From contig CP060754.1 of the NCBI GenBank assembly GCA_023205875.1, positions 124,001 through 188,000 of the forward strand: a stretch of DNA of 64,000 bases. Direction: 5' to 3'. This document shows, in pieces, positions 55,621 to 64,000 of this stretch (position 1 is its first letter; the number at the start of each line of letters is the position of its first letter). Source of the stretch: Chloropicon primus (lineage: Eukaryota; Chlorophyta; Chloropicophyceae; Chloropicales; Chloropicaceae). The notes beneath the pieces are model-generated. The model was not told where the DNA came from, made no database searches, and saw nothing but the letters and a program-made list of their open reading frames with translations. A program made the translations under genes and the position numbers.

Positions 55621-58368
55621 ATGAGCTCGAGGTTCTTCGCGCGCGGTAGCAGTAGCGAGGAGGATGAGACCGAGACGGAGTCGGAGGAGTACTCCACCAC
55701 GGAGGAGACCGAGTCCGAGTCCGAGACGGAGTCGTCGTCCGAGGAGGAGGAGGAGAAGTCCGGAGTCAACAGGTTCTTGGTGAGCGACTCCGATTCGGAC
55801 TCTGACTTGGAGGACGCCCGGCGCGTTGTGCGCAGCGCCAAGGACAAGAGGGTTGAGGAGCTGACCCACATCGTGGAGGAGATCAGGAACAAGATGAAGA
55901 TAAACGACTGGGTGGGCATCAGCAGCAACTTTGACAAGCTCAACAAGCAGCTCGACAAGATCAAGCGCTCGGGGGCCCTGACGAAGACGCCGAAGATCTA
56001 CGTCAAGGCTCTGATCGAGATGGAGGACTTCCTGACGGCCGCTTTGGGGAACAAGGAGGCGAGGAAGACTATGAGCAAGTCCAACGCGAAGGCTCTCAAC
56101 TCCATGAGGCAGAACTTGAAGAAGAACAACAAGGAGTACGAGGCCGAGATCAAGTCCAGGAGGGAGGCTCCGGAGGAGTCGGACTCTTACTCGGACGACT
56201 CGGAGTCGGACTCCGACTCTTACGAGTCGGGCTCCGAGGGAGAGGGAGAGGAAGAAGGTTTCGAGAAGGTGAAGACCAAGGGAGAGAAGAAGAAGGTTCC
56301 TTTCATCGAGATGGATCCAAAGGACATCTCCTACGGGATGATCATGAAGAAGTGCCAGGAGCTTATCATGGCGAGAGGAAGGAAGGGAACCGACAAGCAC
56401 GAGCAGGCGAAGACCATGGAGTTCATGGTGAGGGTGTCCAAGACGGAGTCCCAGAGGGCTCAGATGATGATGAACCTCGTCTCGGCCTACTTTGACATGA
56501 CGACTGGCCTTCACACCCACTTGCCGATCCCTATCTGGAACCGCTGCTGCATGATCATCCTGGACCTCCTGAACCAGTTGGAGAAGTACCCGTACATCAG
56601 CGTCGATGATGCGTACGAGCAGGACTACTCGGAGGAGCAGGAAGGACCAACGGAGGGAGACGCCGTCACCATCGCCGGCAACTTGCTCGGGTGCCTCGAG
56701 CGTCTTGATGACGAGTGGTTCAAGTCACTCCAGGTCATTGACCCTCACACCGAGGACTACATGAACAGGTTGAAGGACGAGCCAGTCATTCTCGCGGTGG
56801 CCCAGAAGGTTTCAAAGTATTTCGCGAAGGCAGGAGCTGAGCCTGTTGTGGCGAGAATCTCTCTCAGGCAGGTTGAGCACTTCTACTACAAGACCGAGGC
56901 GGTGTACAACGCCATGAAGGCTCTGGTGGAGATCAAGAAGAAGGAAGCTTCCGAGTCTGCCCCAGCGGAGGAGGAGGAGACCAACCCGGCTGCAGCGGCA
57001 GCGAAGGCAACCCCAGTTGGCGACGAGGAGGACGTTCCTCCAGTGGAGCTCCCATCGGACTTCACCATGGAGGAGGACGTCTTCAAGCTCATGAAGGATC
57101 TCGTCCACTACATTTACAAGAACGCCGACGAGAGGACAAAGGCCAGGGCGATGTTGTGCGATATTTACCACAAGTCGATCCACAACGACTTTTACACGGC
57201 CAGGGATTTGCTCTTGATGTCCCACCTGCAGGAGGCCGTCCACAACATGGATATTGCCACCCAGCTGCTGTTCAACAGGACCATGGCCCAGATCGGACTG
57301 TGCGCCTTCAGAAAGGGTTTGATCCAAGACGCGCACTACTGCCTGTCCGAGCTGTATGGCAGCGGCAGAATCAGAGAAATCCTGGCCCAGGGCGTGGCGT
57401 TGAGGTACCACGACCGTACTCCAGAGCAGGAGAAGCTCGAGAAGAGGAGGCAGATGCCTTTCCACATGCACATCAACTTGGAGCTCTTGGAGGCTGTGAA
57501 CTTGATCTGCGCGATGCTTTTGGAGACTATTTACTTGGTGAACATCAACCAGATGGAGACGAAGAGGCGGGTGTCCAAGTCTTTCTGGAGACTTGTGGAT
57601 CACTACGACAAGCTGACCTTCATGGGCCCTCCAGAGAACGTCAGGGACCACGTCATGACCGGAACCTACGCGCTCTCCCAGGGAGACTGGGCAAAGTGCT
57701 CGGAAGTGATCTCGGCCCTCACCGTGTGGAACTTGCTTCCCCAGAAGGTCGAGGTTCTCGAGATGCTCACAACGAAGGTCAAGGAACAGGCCTTGAAGAT
57801 CTACCTCACCATCTACGGCCCTCACTACTCTTCCATAGCGGTTGAGCAGCTGTGCAAGATGTTCGAAGTCGGGGAGAACACTGTCCAGTCTATTGTGTCC
57901 AGGCTGATCATATCCGAGGACATCCATGGCTCGTGGCACCAGCCGACCCAGACCATCGTGATGCGCAGCAGCAACAACAACACCACGAAGCTTCAGAAGC
58001 TTGCTCTGCGGTGTGTGTCCAGCGCACAGGTCTTGGTCGAGTCGAACGAAAAGGCCTTGGCGCTCAGGACAGGCTCCTTGAGGGAGAGAGAGGACGGCGG
58101 TGGCAAGGGCAAGAACAGAGGGGACTGGGAAGGAAAGGACGGAAGACAGGGTAGGGGAAGGAAATGGGCTCCACAAGGCGGTAAAGTTCTCGGCTACAGG
58201 GATAGGAAGGGAGGCAGAGGGGATAGGCAGGGAAAAGGAGGCAAGGGACACCACCAACACCACCACCGCAGTCACGGTCACCAAGACGTCGCCTACTCTA
58301 GCTTCCAGAGGAGAAAGGAAGCGCCACGAGAGATGGCAACGCTCTCGAAAAGGGGAGGAAGGAACTAA
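55621..58368 (+). CDS. EIF3C: Eukaryotic translation initiation factor 3 subunit C
   Basis: Core PCI subunit of eIF3 (Nip1), which binds eIF1 and eIF5 on the 40S. Intronless, 915 residues. The N-terminus has an acidic Ser/Glu low-complexity head (SSSEEDETETESEEYSTTEE), then KDKRVEELTHIVEEIRNKMK and INDWVGISSNFDKLNKQLDK, typical eIF3c. A second acidic linker (SDSYSDDSESDSDSYESGSE) precedes the eIF-3c_N domain. The C-terminal PCI domain ends ENTVQSIVSRLIISEDIHGS. The tail is Gly/Arg/Lys/His-rich (GGRGDRQGKGGKGHHQHHH), RNA-binding in character. Codon bias is strong. Confidence 0.95.
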   Translation: MSSRFFARGSSSEEDETETESEEYSTTEETESESETESSSEEEEEKSGVNRFLVSDSDSDSDLEDARRVVRSAKDKRVEELTHIVEEIRNKMKINDWVGISSNFDKLNKQLDKIKRSGALTKTPKIYVKALIEMEDFLTAALGNKEARKTMSKSNAKALNSMRQNLKKNNKEYEAEIKSRREAPEESDSYSDDSESDSDSYESGSEGEGEEEGFEKVKTKGEKKKVPFIEMDPKDISYGMIMKKCQELIMARGRKGTDKHEQAKTMEFMVRVSKTESQRAQMMMNLVSAYFDMTTGLHTHLPIPIWNRCCMIILDLLNQLEKYPYISVDDAYEQDYSEEQEGPTEGDAVTIAGNLLGCLERLDDEWFKSLQVIDPHTEDYMNRLKDEPVILAVAQKVSKYFAKAGAEPVVARISLRQVEHFYYKTEAVYNAMKALVEIKKKEASESAPAEEEETNPAAAAAKATPVGDEEDVPPVELPSDFTMEEDVFKLMKDLVHYIYKNADERTKARAMLCDIYHKSIHNDFYTARDLLLMSHLQEAVHNMDIATQLLFNRTMAQIGLCAFRKGLIQDAHYCLSELYGSGRIREILAQGVALRYHDRTPEQEKLEKRRQMPFHMHINLELLEAVNLICAMLLETIYLVNINQMETKRRVSKSFWRLVDHYDKLTFMGPPENVRDHVMTGTYALSQGDWAKCSEVISALTVWNLLPQKVEVLEMLTTKVKEQALKIYLTIYGPHYSSIAVEQLCKMFEVGENTVQSIVSRLIISEDIHGSWHQPTQTIVMRSSNNNTTKLQKLALRCVSSAQVLVESNEKALALRTGSLREREDGGGKGKNRGDWEGKDGRQGRGRKWAPQGGKVLGYRDRKGGRGDRQGKGGKGHHQHHHRSHGHQDVAYSSFQRRKEAPREMATLSKRGGRN

Positions 58369-58603
58369 TCGAATTGTATTCATATTATTCTCTAGAAATA
58401 GACATCGTTTGAGTAGCCAGCACCTCGGCTACTGACTCTTCTTCCTCCCCCCATAGGCATAGGTTTTCTCCCCGAGTCCAACCAGGGTTTAATCCTTTCA
58501 TTCCACTCCTTAAACAATTGAACAAAGCAGAGGATGTGATTTCCATAGGAAGACTTGGAGGGAACACCGAAGAGCGAGAGAGGAGGGGGGACCCACACCC
58601 AAG

Positions 58604-59332
58604 ATGGCGTTCTTGCCGGACGAGCGGAGCGTGACGGGGCGGATTGAAATCACAAGGCACCTTAAGAACATGAGGGAAAAGATCATGAGCGCGAAGCCGA
58701 CGCTTCGAACGCTGCCGGAGAAGCCAAAGAGCTCCAGGCGTCCTAGGAGTGCGGGAGGGAACACGACGCGGACCCCCACAAGGTCCAGGCCCCAGAGCGC
58801 CAAGTCTAGTTCCCCTCGAACGACGTTCAGCTCGCCCCCACACACTTTTGAGCTGGCGGAGCGCTTGAGCGCTAATCGGAAGAAGGCCCGCGCCGTGGAC
58901 TACGCCCAGATAACGCACCACAAGACTTTGCGAAAGATGTACACAAAAATACAAAACATGAGAAGCGACCTTAGCGATCTGGATTCTGGAAGCAGTACCC
59001 CTCGCAAGAAGAAGACGAAGACCAATAGGATTTCCATAGACTGGGAGAGCGGCCACGTGTATTCCGCCCCAGCGAGCCCTTTCAGCACGAAGAAGAAGCC
59101 AAAGAGACCCCAGTCGGCACCTCCGAGGCAGAGGATCAAAGCAACAACATCAAAACCCGAGTGCAGGGCCTACAAGGAAGCCATCAAGGATTACATCTGT
59201 GAGAACTCGATCTACGAGGAGGAAAGGCTGCACGAGCTCTTTGAGAGCTACAAAAGGGAGAAGCAGAAGGAGAACGAGGACGTCGTGATCAGAGCTATCG
59301 AGGAGCTCAAGATAGAGCTGAACGTCGTTTGA
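58604..59332 (+). CDS. Basic, partly disordered protein, unrecognised
   Basis: 242 residues, intronless. The first 75 residues and a middle stretch are Arg/Ser/Pro-rich with repeated R-P-Q-S-A motifs (SRPQSAKSSS, KRPQSAPPR), a pattern seen in several ciliary and microtubule-associated proteins. The C-terminal 55 residues form helices: KPECRAYKEAIKDYICENSI and YEEERLHELFESYKREKQKE, then VVIRAIEELKIELNVV. No family can be named with confidence. TGTAA at 59406-59410. Confidence 0.7.
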   Translation: MAFLPDERSVTGRIEITRHLKNMREKIMSAKPTLRTLPEKPKSSRRPRSAGGNTTRTPTRSRPQSAKSSSPRTTFSSPPHTFELAERLSANRKKARAVDYAQITHHKTLRKMYTKIQNMRSDLSDLDSGSSTPRKKKTKTNRISIDWESGHVYSAPASPFSTKKKPKRPQSAPPRQRIKATTSKPECRAYKEAIKDYICENSIYEEERLHELFESYKREKQKENEDVVIRAIEELKIELNVV

Positions 59333-59427
59333 GACCCTCCGGGAGGGGACAAATCGCCGTTAGTGGGCTTTCTGGCAGGTTGGTCAAAAGTGGAGCAATC
59401 CCTTCTGTAAAAAAAATAACAATTTCG

Positions 59428-59448
59428 ATATATATATATATACATAAG
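59428..59448. repeat. TA dinucleotide repeat
   Basis: About nine TA units in the shared 3' region between the basic protein gene and PSMG3. Confidence 0.9.
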
Positions 59449-59563
59449 TACAAACTCAGACGTGGACTTGTTCGCTTTTGCTTGGTTTTTGTCTGGCTCC
59501 CCGAACACAAAAAGATTACGCGGGACGTCACGCTTGTCGTATCGAAAGACGACAAGTCTCTCG

Positions 59564-59923
59564 TCACTTCCAAGGTCTCTTGTCTGAAACAGCCGCGATG
59601 ATTCCTTTTATGGCATCCGGGTTGCTGGGGTCTTTCAGTCCCAACCAAATAGTGAGGTTCTTGGGACACCGTGCCATGGCCAACTTTTCTATGAGCTGCC
59701 TGGCCAAGACTTCCAGGAGAGGATCGTTCCGTCTCCCTAGCAATACCTCGACGGAATAAGTCTGCGTGAGGCTGTCTTGCCTTGCCTGAAGCAGCGTGCC
59801 TAGCTTTCCCATTTGGGTGGCAACTACCATGATCTGATCAAACTCCATGATCGCAAAGTCAGTGGGCACTCCCAGTATGTCTGCCGAGAAGCACTGCTTG
59901 GGAACAATGCTTCCGGCTTCCAT
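59564..59923 (-). CDS. PSMG3: Proteasome assembly chaperone 3
   Basis: 119 residues from the ATG at 59923. It matches PSMG3/PAC3: ILGVPTDFAIMEFDQIMVVA, TQMGKLGTLLQARQDSL, YSVEVLLGRRNDPLLEVLAR and a C-terminal beta-helix part (NLTIWLGLKDPSNPDAIKGI). PAC3 with PAC4 guides early alpha-ring assembly of the 20S proteasome. Length is the same as in animals (about 120). Upstream open frame without ATG was not used. It is 75 bp downstream of the tail-anchored microprotein on the same strand. Confidence 0.85.
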   Translation of the reverse strand: MEAGSIVPKQCFSADILGVPTDFAIMEFDQIMVVATQMGKLGTLLQARQDSLTQTYSVEVLLGRRNDPLLEVLARQLIEKLAMARCPKNLTIWLGLKDPSNPDAIKGIIAAVSDKRPWK

Positions 59924-59998
59924 GGTTTCAAGACTCAGCGCGACGGCAGGGTGCGAAAGGCAGACGAGAGCGCTCGGACGCAACAGCAGCAGCGAGTG

Positions 59999-60345
59999 TT
60001 ATGCCGCCGCCCTCAAATACCGAAACAGGGTCGCAACCACCAGAAACAACAGCAGCACCAAAGCCACCTTTTGTCGCAACTGCAGGGCGTTGTGGCGATA
60101 GAGAAACCGTCAGCGCTCCGTGAAGGAATGGAAGCTTCGCTCGTGAGACCGCGACGAGCGGAAGAGAAGACCGCGCGGAAGCGTACCTTTTGCGAGTACT
60201 TGTTCTTGAGCTGCTTCACTGCAGACTGGAAGACAGAAGCCCTGTTCGTTCGGTAGAGGGGCAAGCCGCCACCACTGGGCGTGAAGGGAAAAGTTTTTTG
60301 TCCTAGGTTCAAGTAGTTCGTGGGCGTCGTCCCGCGACTATGCAT
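59999..60345 (-). CDS. Tail-anchored microprotein, two exons, unrecognised
   Basis: Exons 60345-60187 and 60079-59999 with a 107-nt GTACGC...CTGCAG intron, phase 0, 79 residues. A polar head (MHSRGTTPTNYLNLGQKTFP, then GLPLYRTNRASVFQSAVKQL) ends in a single C-terminal span KVALVLLLFLVVATLFRYLR and three Ala. That is a tail-anchored layout with a basic flank, as in ER or organelle outer-membrane proteins. The second exon is open only in the spliced frame; reading through the intron gives a Cys/Trp-rich nonsense end, which supports splicing. Family not recognised. Confidence 0.62.
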
Positions 60346-60461
60346 CACTCTCGCTCGCTCCTCTCTCTCCGCGACTTCTCCTTGCCTTCATCTGCCGCCC
60401 TTCCCTTCTCTCTCCTCTCCTCTCCGTGATTGATTTGATGGCGACGGAAGCGTTTCATAGA

Positions 60462-61919
60462 TTAGATTTTAGTGTTGATGTGCGGTGTGAAGGGACTTGG
60501 AGGTGGCCTAACGATTCCACCGAGCTTGAAAACTGTCTTCTTCTGGCTTGGCGTGGATGGAGCAACCCTCTTGAGAAGCGTTGTGCCTGGCCACCAAGGC
60601 ATTTGGGGCTCTGTCTTGAGCAGCATGCCAGGAGCCGGGTTTCCTGCCTTCTCCTTGGCTGCAACCTTGGTGACCTTCGTTTCCTTGGCCTTGGCCTTTC
60701 CCGATCCGCCCCCGCTGCCACCGTTGGTGCCCTTGTTGTGGCACTCCTCGCACCTGCACAGCTCGCTGCACTTGATTCCCGCCTGGAAGCACTCGCAGTA
60801 CTTTTTCAGGCAGTGACTCCTCTTGCAGTGGCAGCCCTTCTTGTGCCTCTGACCGCTCAAGATGGTTGGCTGGAAGGCCAGCGGATCCCTGCTCTGTATG
60901 CTCCTCCTGGTCTCGTCGACCACCTTCTTGTTGCTCGGGGTGTTGCCGCAGTCTTTGCACAGGCATTCTCCGCTGCAGAAGCGTCCACCCGCGAAGCACT
61001 CGCAGTAGAGCTTGAGGCACTTGCTCTTCTTGCAGTTGCATCGCTCGCCGGCGCAGGAGCTCCTCCTGCGCTTGCTGTTGGAGGACTTGCTGGCGGCTCC
61101 CTGAGTTCCACTGGCAGTGGTTCCCGGCGTCACCGGCGACACCACCTTGGTTGGTGGCGACTCTCCTTCCAGGAGGGCCTCGCCTCCAAAGTCCAGCATT
61201 CTCGAGGGGTTCTTCTGTTTTGGTGTAGTCGTGGAGGGTGATAACTTAGTGATTGTGGTGGTCGAGGTCTGGCTGCCCAAAGCATTCCTTCCGGCTGCGG
61301 AAGCCTTTGAATCCTTCGCGCCCTTGGCGGACCTCTTCTTCTTCTTCGCCGCGGCGCCCTTCTTCTCCCCGGTCTCCACCAGGTTGTCGTGGCCGCCCGC
61401 GTTGTTGTTCATCTCCGCGGGAACGGGGGGCACTGGCGGCATAATCACGGCGCAGTTGGGGTCTTGCAGGAAAGCCCCGTCCAAACCCAAGAAGTCACCT
61501 CCCGCCCCTCCTTTCCCGTTGTTAAACAGAGCCATCAGGTCCGGCGTCCAGTTCCCCGGCATCCCCGGGGAGCGAGCGCCCACCATCCCGCTCAAATTGC
61601 CGAAGGCTTTGCCCTTGGCGGAGGACGGCGTTATCGGAGAGAGCATCCCGTTGCAAAAATCAACGAAGGGCGAGTCCATGAACCGGACTCCGCCCAGGGC
61701 GGGATCAAAGGTCTCGTCCAACTTCACCTGCTCCTCCACTCGCTTCGGGGTGGCGAGGATGGCCCCGGCGTTTCCACCGGCACCGGGAGTCTCCGGATTA
61801 CCGGCAGCCGCGGCCTTGGCCTTCCTCTCCGCCGCGGCCGTCTTCGGCTTCCCCTTCTTCTTCTGCGACGACGACGAGGCCGCCGTCGCGCCCTTCTTCT
61901 TTCTGGTGTCCCTCGCCAT
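60462..61919 (-). CDS. CXC-domain (TSO1/LIN54-type, CPP family) DNA-binding protein
   Basis: 485 residues, intronless. Two tesmin/TSO1-like CXC zinc repeats: [20 protein letters not shown] (then [12 protein letters not shown]) and [20 protein letters not shown] (then [12 protein letters not shown]), joined by the conserved RNPLAFxPK-like spacer [11 protein letters not shown]. Each repeat carries the Tyr that contacts DNA. In animals LIN54 is the CHR-binding subunit of DREAM/MuvB; plant CPP proteins control cell division and reproductive development. A basic, Ala-rich N-terminus and SP/TP sites ([26 protein letters not shown]) suggest Cdk control. E2F-like sites lie about 360-390 bp upstream. 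Confidence 0.93.
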   Translation of the reverse strand: MARDTRKKKGATAASSSSQKKKGKPKTAAAERKAKAAAAGNPETPGAGGNAGAILATPKRVEEQVKLDETFDPALGGVRFMDSPFVDFCNGMLSPITPSSAKGKAFGNLSGMVGARSPGMPGNWTPDLMALFNNGKGGAGGDFLGLDGAFLQDPNCAVIMPPVPPVPAEMNNNAGGHDNLVETGEKKGAAAKKKKRSAKGAKDSKASAAGRNALGSQTSTTTITKLSPSTTTPKQKNPSRMLDFGGEALLEGESPPTKVVSPVTPGTTASGTQGAASKSSNSKRRRSSCAGERCNCKKSKCLKLYCECFAGGRFCSGECLCKDCGNTPSNKKVVDETRRSIQSRDPLAFQPTILSGQRHKKGCHCKRSHCLKKYCECFQAGIKCSELCRCEECHNKGTNGGSGGGSGKAKAKETKVTKVAAKEKAGNPAPGMLLKTEPQMPWWPGTTLLKRVAPSTPSQKKTVFKLGGIVRPPPSPFTPHINTKI

Positions 61920-62280
61920 GGCACACCTCAATGGTCCCTACCGGTTCAACAGTGGCGCGTGTCAGCCCCTCGGTTCTCCCGCCCGCTGGCTCGGGGCCTG
62001 GCCTGGCGGTCGCGCCCCGAAAACGCCCCTTGGCTCTGCCGGTGCCGAACCGCGAAGGCCTCCCGACCTCACGACTTTGCGTGTTTTCTTTCCTTCGCGG
62101 GAAACCGATGCGGACCACCACTTCCCTGTCTCGGGCCGCGATCCCTGGTCCCTGCCGATCCACCCGCGGCGTGAACAAACCTCCGCCGTGCCCAAGACGA
62201 CGACGATCGAACGCGCTCGCCCTTTTCTCTCTCCCTTCGACTGCAGTCGTTTTGCGGTGAGGTCACGAGCTGTCTCCCCC

Positions 62281-62307
62281 GGCGCGGGAACTGAGGTTTG
62301 GCGCCAA
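62281..62307. promoter_or_regulatory. Pair of E2F/DP-like sites upstream of the CXC gene
   Basis: GGCGCGGGAA (62281-62290) and TTTGGCGCCAA (62297-62307) both fit the TTTSSCGC / GCGSSAAA E2F consensus, the second as a palindrome. They lie 360-390 bp upstream of the CXC ATG on its 5' side. Confidence 0.6.
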
Positions 62308-62854
62308 CAACCTTTTTACGGGGGAAATGCGATTTCTACAGCCGGGGGTTGTTTTGGGGGCCGTTTTTGAAAAAAAAATTTGGAGGCCGGAAAAGAGGAG
62401 AGGTTGGAAAAGTTGTTGAAAATGGAAAACGAGCTTCAGGAAACCCAAGGGAAGGAGAGGGGAGGGGGATCCTCCTCATTCCTTTGGTCCGGCCAGGAGA
62501 GGCAAGATCGCTCTTGCCAATCCAAGGGGCAAGTGGACAGAGCGTGGACCCGACCCGACCTTGGCTTGGCTTGATGGTGATGATGATGATGGGTTGTTGT
62601 TTGTTACTGTATATATTTTCTGTATTCCTTTTATCAATATACAACAATAGGATCGACTCCCTCGTCGTCACGAAACGCATTGTAAGCCTGATGATGGTGT
62701 TGCAAATGATCTGGGAGAGCAAGAATCCCCTGATGTATGGCTGCCACGACCGGTCGATCATGCTGCAGTATTTCTCCCCTCGACCTCCCCACTCCCTCCC
62801 CACTCCGTTCTCTTCGGGCAATGGTCCTCTGAATCCTATGGAATCTTATGATAT

Positions 62855-62879
62855 GTGTGTGTGTGTGTGTGTGTGTGTT
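62855..62879. repeat. GT dinucleotide repeat
   Basis: About eleven GT units just downstream of the right-edge gene. Confidence 0.9.
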
Positions 62880-62958
62880 GTGGTGAATCCTTCCCATGAA
62901 CAATAACCTTTCTCGTGTGCTCCGGGCGGCTTGGCTGGGACTTGTTTGCCCCCTTGTG

Positions 62959-64000
62959 CTACACCGCGGAGTTTTCGTCCTCGGTAAAGTCAAACCACTT
63001 CCAAGGAATTTTGTTGGCGTCCTTGCCCTGGGTCTTGTGGAAGATCCACAGGCAGAGGATCACCACGCCGATGTCGTGCAGAATGAAAAGGAATAACCGA
63101 AGTGCGATGCCCCCTGGCGACGTCGTCCCGCCTTTCCGTTTGCTACTGCTGCTGCCGGCCCGCTTGGGGGACAGGCTCCCCGCCTTTGCCGCCTCGTGAT
63201 GCATTGCCGTGACCGGAGTGCCAGCAATCTGCAGGGGGGCAGGGAGCGAAAAGCACCCGTTAGCTGATCTTGGAGGAGGCGCAGACTACAGCCTGTCGGG
63301 AGAGAAGGGGGTTCCGCTGGCTCTGGCCTCTCTTACCTGGTTGTTGTGCACGGTGTCGGCCCACGCATTCGATTCGGACGCTGTGGAAGGGTCCTCCTCG
63401 TCCTCCTCCTCCTCCTCCTCCCCTTTCCTCTTCCTCAGCATCGACTGGCCCGTGGGGAGGCTGCCAAAGGCGAGGTGAGGAGGCAGGTAGTCGTCTCGGA
63501 TATCCTGCGTGTACGCGAGAAAGAGTTGTGGGTGTGGGTGGGTGGTCAGCACTTGACGACGTCCCTGGCAAAGGTGGAAAGAGAAGCCTGTCTCACCAGC
63601 TTCCTAAAGTGCTCCTGCTGCTCCTTCCGCTGCTCCTGCAGCCGCTCCCGCAGCTTGAGCTCGTTCTCTTCTTCCACTTGTCGGAGCCAGGCCCGGGTCT
63701 CCATGAGCTGTGCGTCCACCAGGGCTGCCTCCGCCTCCTGCTCCTCCCGCTCGAGCTCCATGTTTCGCTCAAGGGGAGTCTTGCCAACGAAGTCTTTCGT
63801 CGAGACGGGCCTCAACGTCCCGTCCAGCTCGCGCTTGTAAAACTGTCCATCAACTGTCGTGTAATCTTTTTCAACAACCAAAGGGGAGCACACGCAGGTC
63901 GCACACACACCAAAGGGGAGCGTCCGTCAGCACCGAGGCAAAGTGGCTGCGCAGAGGGAGTGAACCTACCTGGCCCGGTGAGGGGTGGGCTATCCGGCCT
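62959..64000 (-). CDS. Multi-exon membrane protein with coiled coil, unrecognised (5' end outside window)
   Basis: Four exons are proposed on the minus strand: up to 63970 (ends at GTAGGT), 63842 (or a few codons earlier) to 63597, 63504-63337 and 63228-62959. The last two junctions (GTGAGA...CGCAG, GTAAGA...CTGCAG) are phase 0 and restore one frame. The product has QFYKRELDGTLRP, a long Glu/Gln-rich coiled coil (LERNMELEREEQEAEA, RLQEQRKEQQEHFRKL), an acidic stretch (KGEEEEEEDEEDPS), a Ser/Lys-rich linker and one span near the C-terminus (LFLFILHDIGVVILCLWIF), then KIPWKWFDFTEDENSAV. No family recognised. The first junction is uncertain. Confidence 0.6.

Larger units (their letters stand above)
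61920..62958. other. Long intergenic region upstream of the CXC gene
   Basis: About 1 kb without a supported gene. It contains the E2F-like sites, a GATGAT repeat (about 62573-62590), an AT-rich stretch (62608-62650) and a GT microsatellite. Open frames here lack ATG starts and family resemblance. A transcript ending for the right-edge gene must be in the last part. Confidence 0.5.

Noticed and set aside
62298-62906. + strand frame after the E2F-like sites
   Set aside because: No ATG at its start, runs through a GT microsatellite and AT-rich sequence, and shows no family resemblance.

Overview
The window is a gene-dense nuclear segment (about 47 protein genes in 64 kb) from a photosynthetic eukaryote, most likely a small GC-rich green alga of the prasinophyte type; a Chloropicophyceae-like alga is my inference. 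The evidence is phytoene synthase with a transit-peptide-like leader, an HCF173-type photosystem II translation factor, a ClpR-type plastid protease subunit, a RUS/DUF647 protein, a plant-type Gag1-like clamp protein, and TGTAA (the usual chlorophyte polyadenylation signal) just after many stop codons. Most genes have no intron. Where introns occur they are GT-AG and mostly 50-160 nt. Genes sit head-to-head over 90-330 bp promoters or tail-to-tail with tens of bases between stops.

Layout. 1-13.6 kb: PRP31 (partial), HCF173-like, an unrecognised spliced gene, phytoene synthase, eS12, a CAX exchanger, Sec61 gamma, ALG12, an ICME-like hydrolase and a SANT protein. 13.7-26.6 kb: adenylosuccinate lyase, a cytochrome b5-type sulfite oxidase, an aspartic protease, an A-type Fe-S carrier, a DHHC palmitoyltransferase, a Gag1-like clamp protein, RUS, COG1 and a small membrane protein. 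26.8-31.9 kb: a sialidase-like type II membrane protein, MnmA/TRMU, a Pkr1-like protein and PYROXD1.

The accessory part is 31.9-40.4 kb. It holds an apparently intact Fanzor/TnpB RNA-guided nuclease gene with hairpins directly downstream that could be its guide RNA. Next comes an 857-bp inverted duplication whose arms (34654-35510 and 38675-39531) each carry a selenocysteine glutathione peroxidase gene with its SECIS element. The arms enclose genes for a clathrin-light-chain-like protein, a ClpR-like subunit and an mRNA cap methyltransferase. A third, divergent selenocysteine GPX with a membrane anchor and a different SECIS type lies just outside the right arm.

40.4-64 kb: a CS-domain protein, PP6, PEX19, an unknown coiled-coil protein, ethanolamine kinase, SAC3, an MFS transporter, a tandem universal-stress protein, a single-pass membrane protein, condensin II CAP-D3, eIF3c, an unknown basic protein, PSMG3, a tail-anchored microprotein, a TSO1/LIN54-type CXC protein with E2F-like sites upstream, and a partial multi-exon membrane protein at the right edge.

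The housekeeping genes do not form one pathway. Only the GPX trio and the adjoining Fanzor element look like a locus with a shared history.
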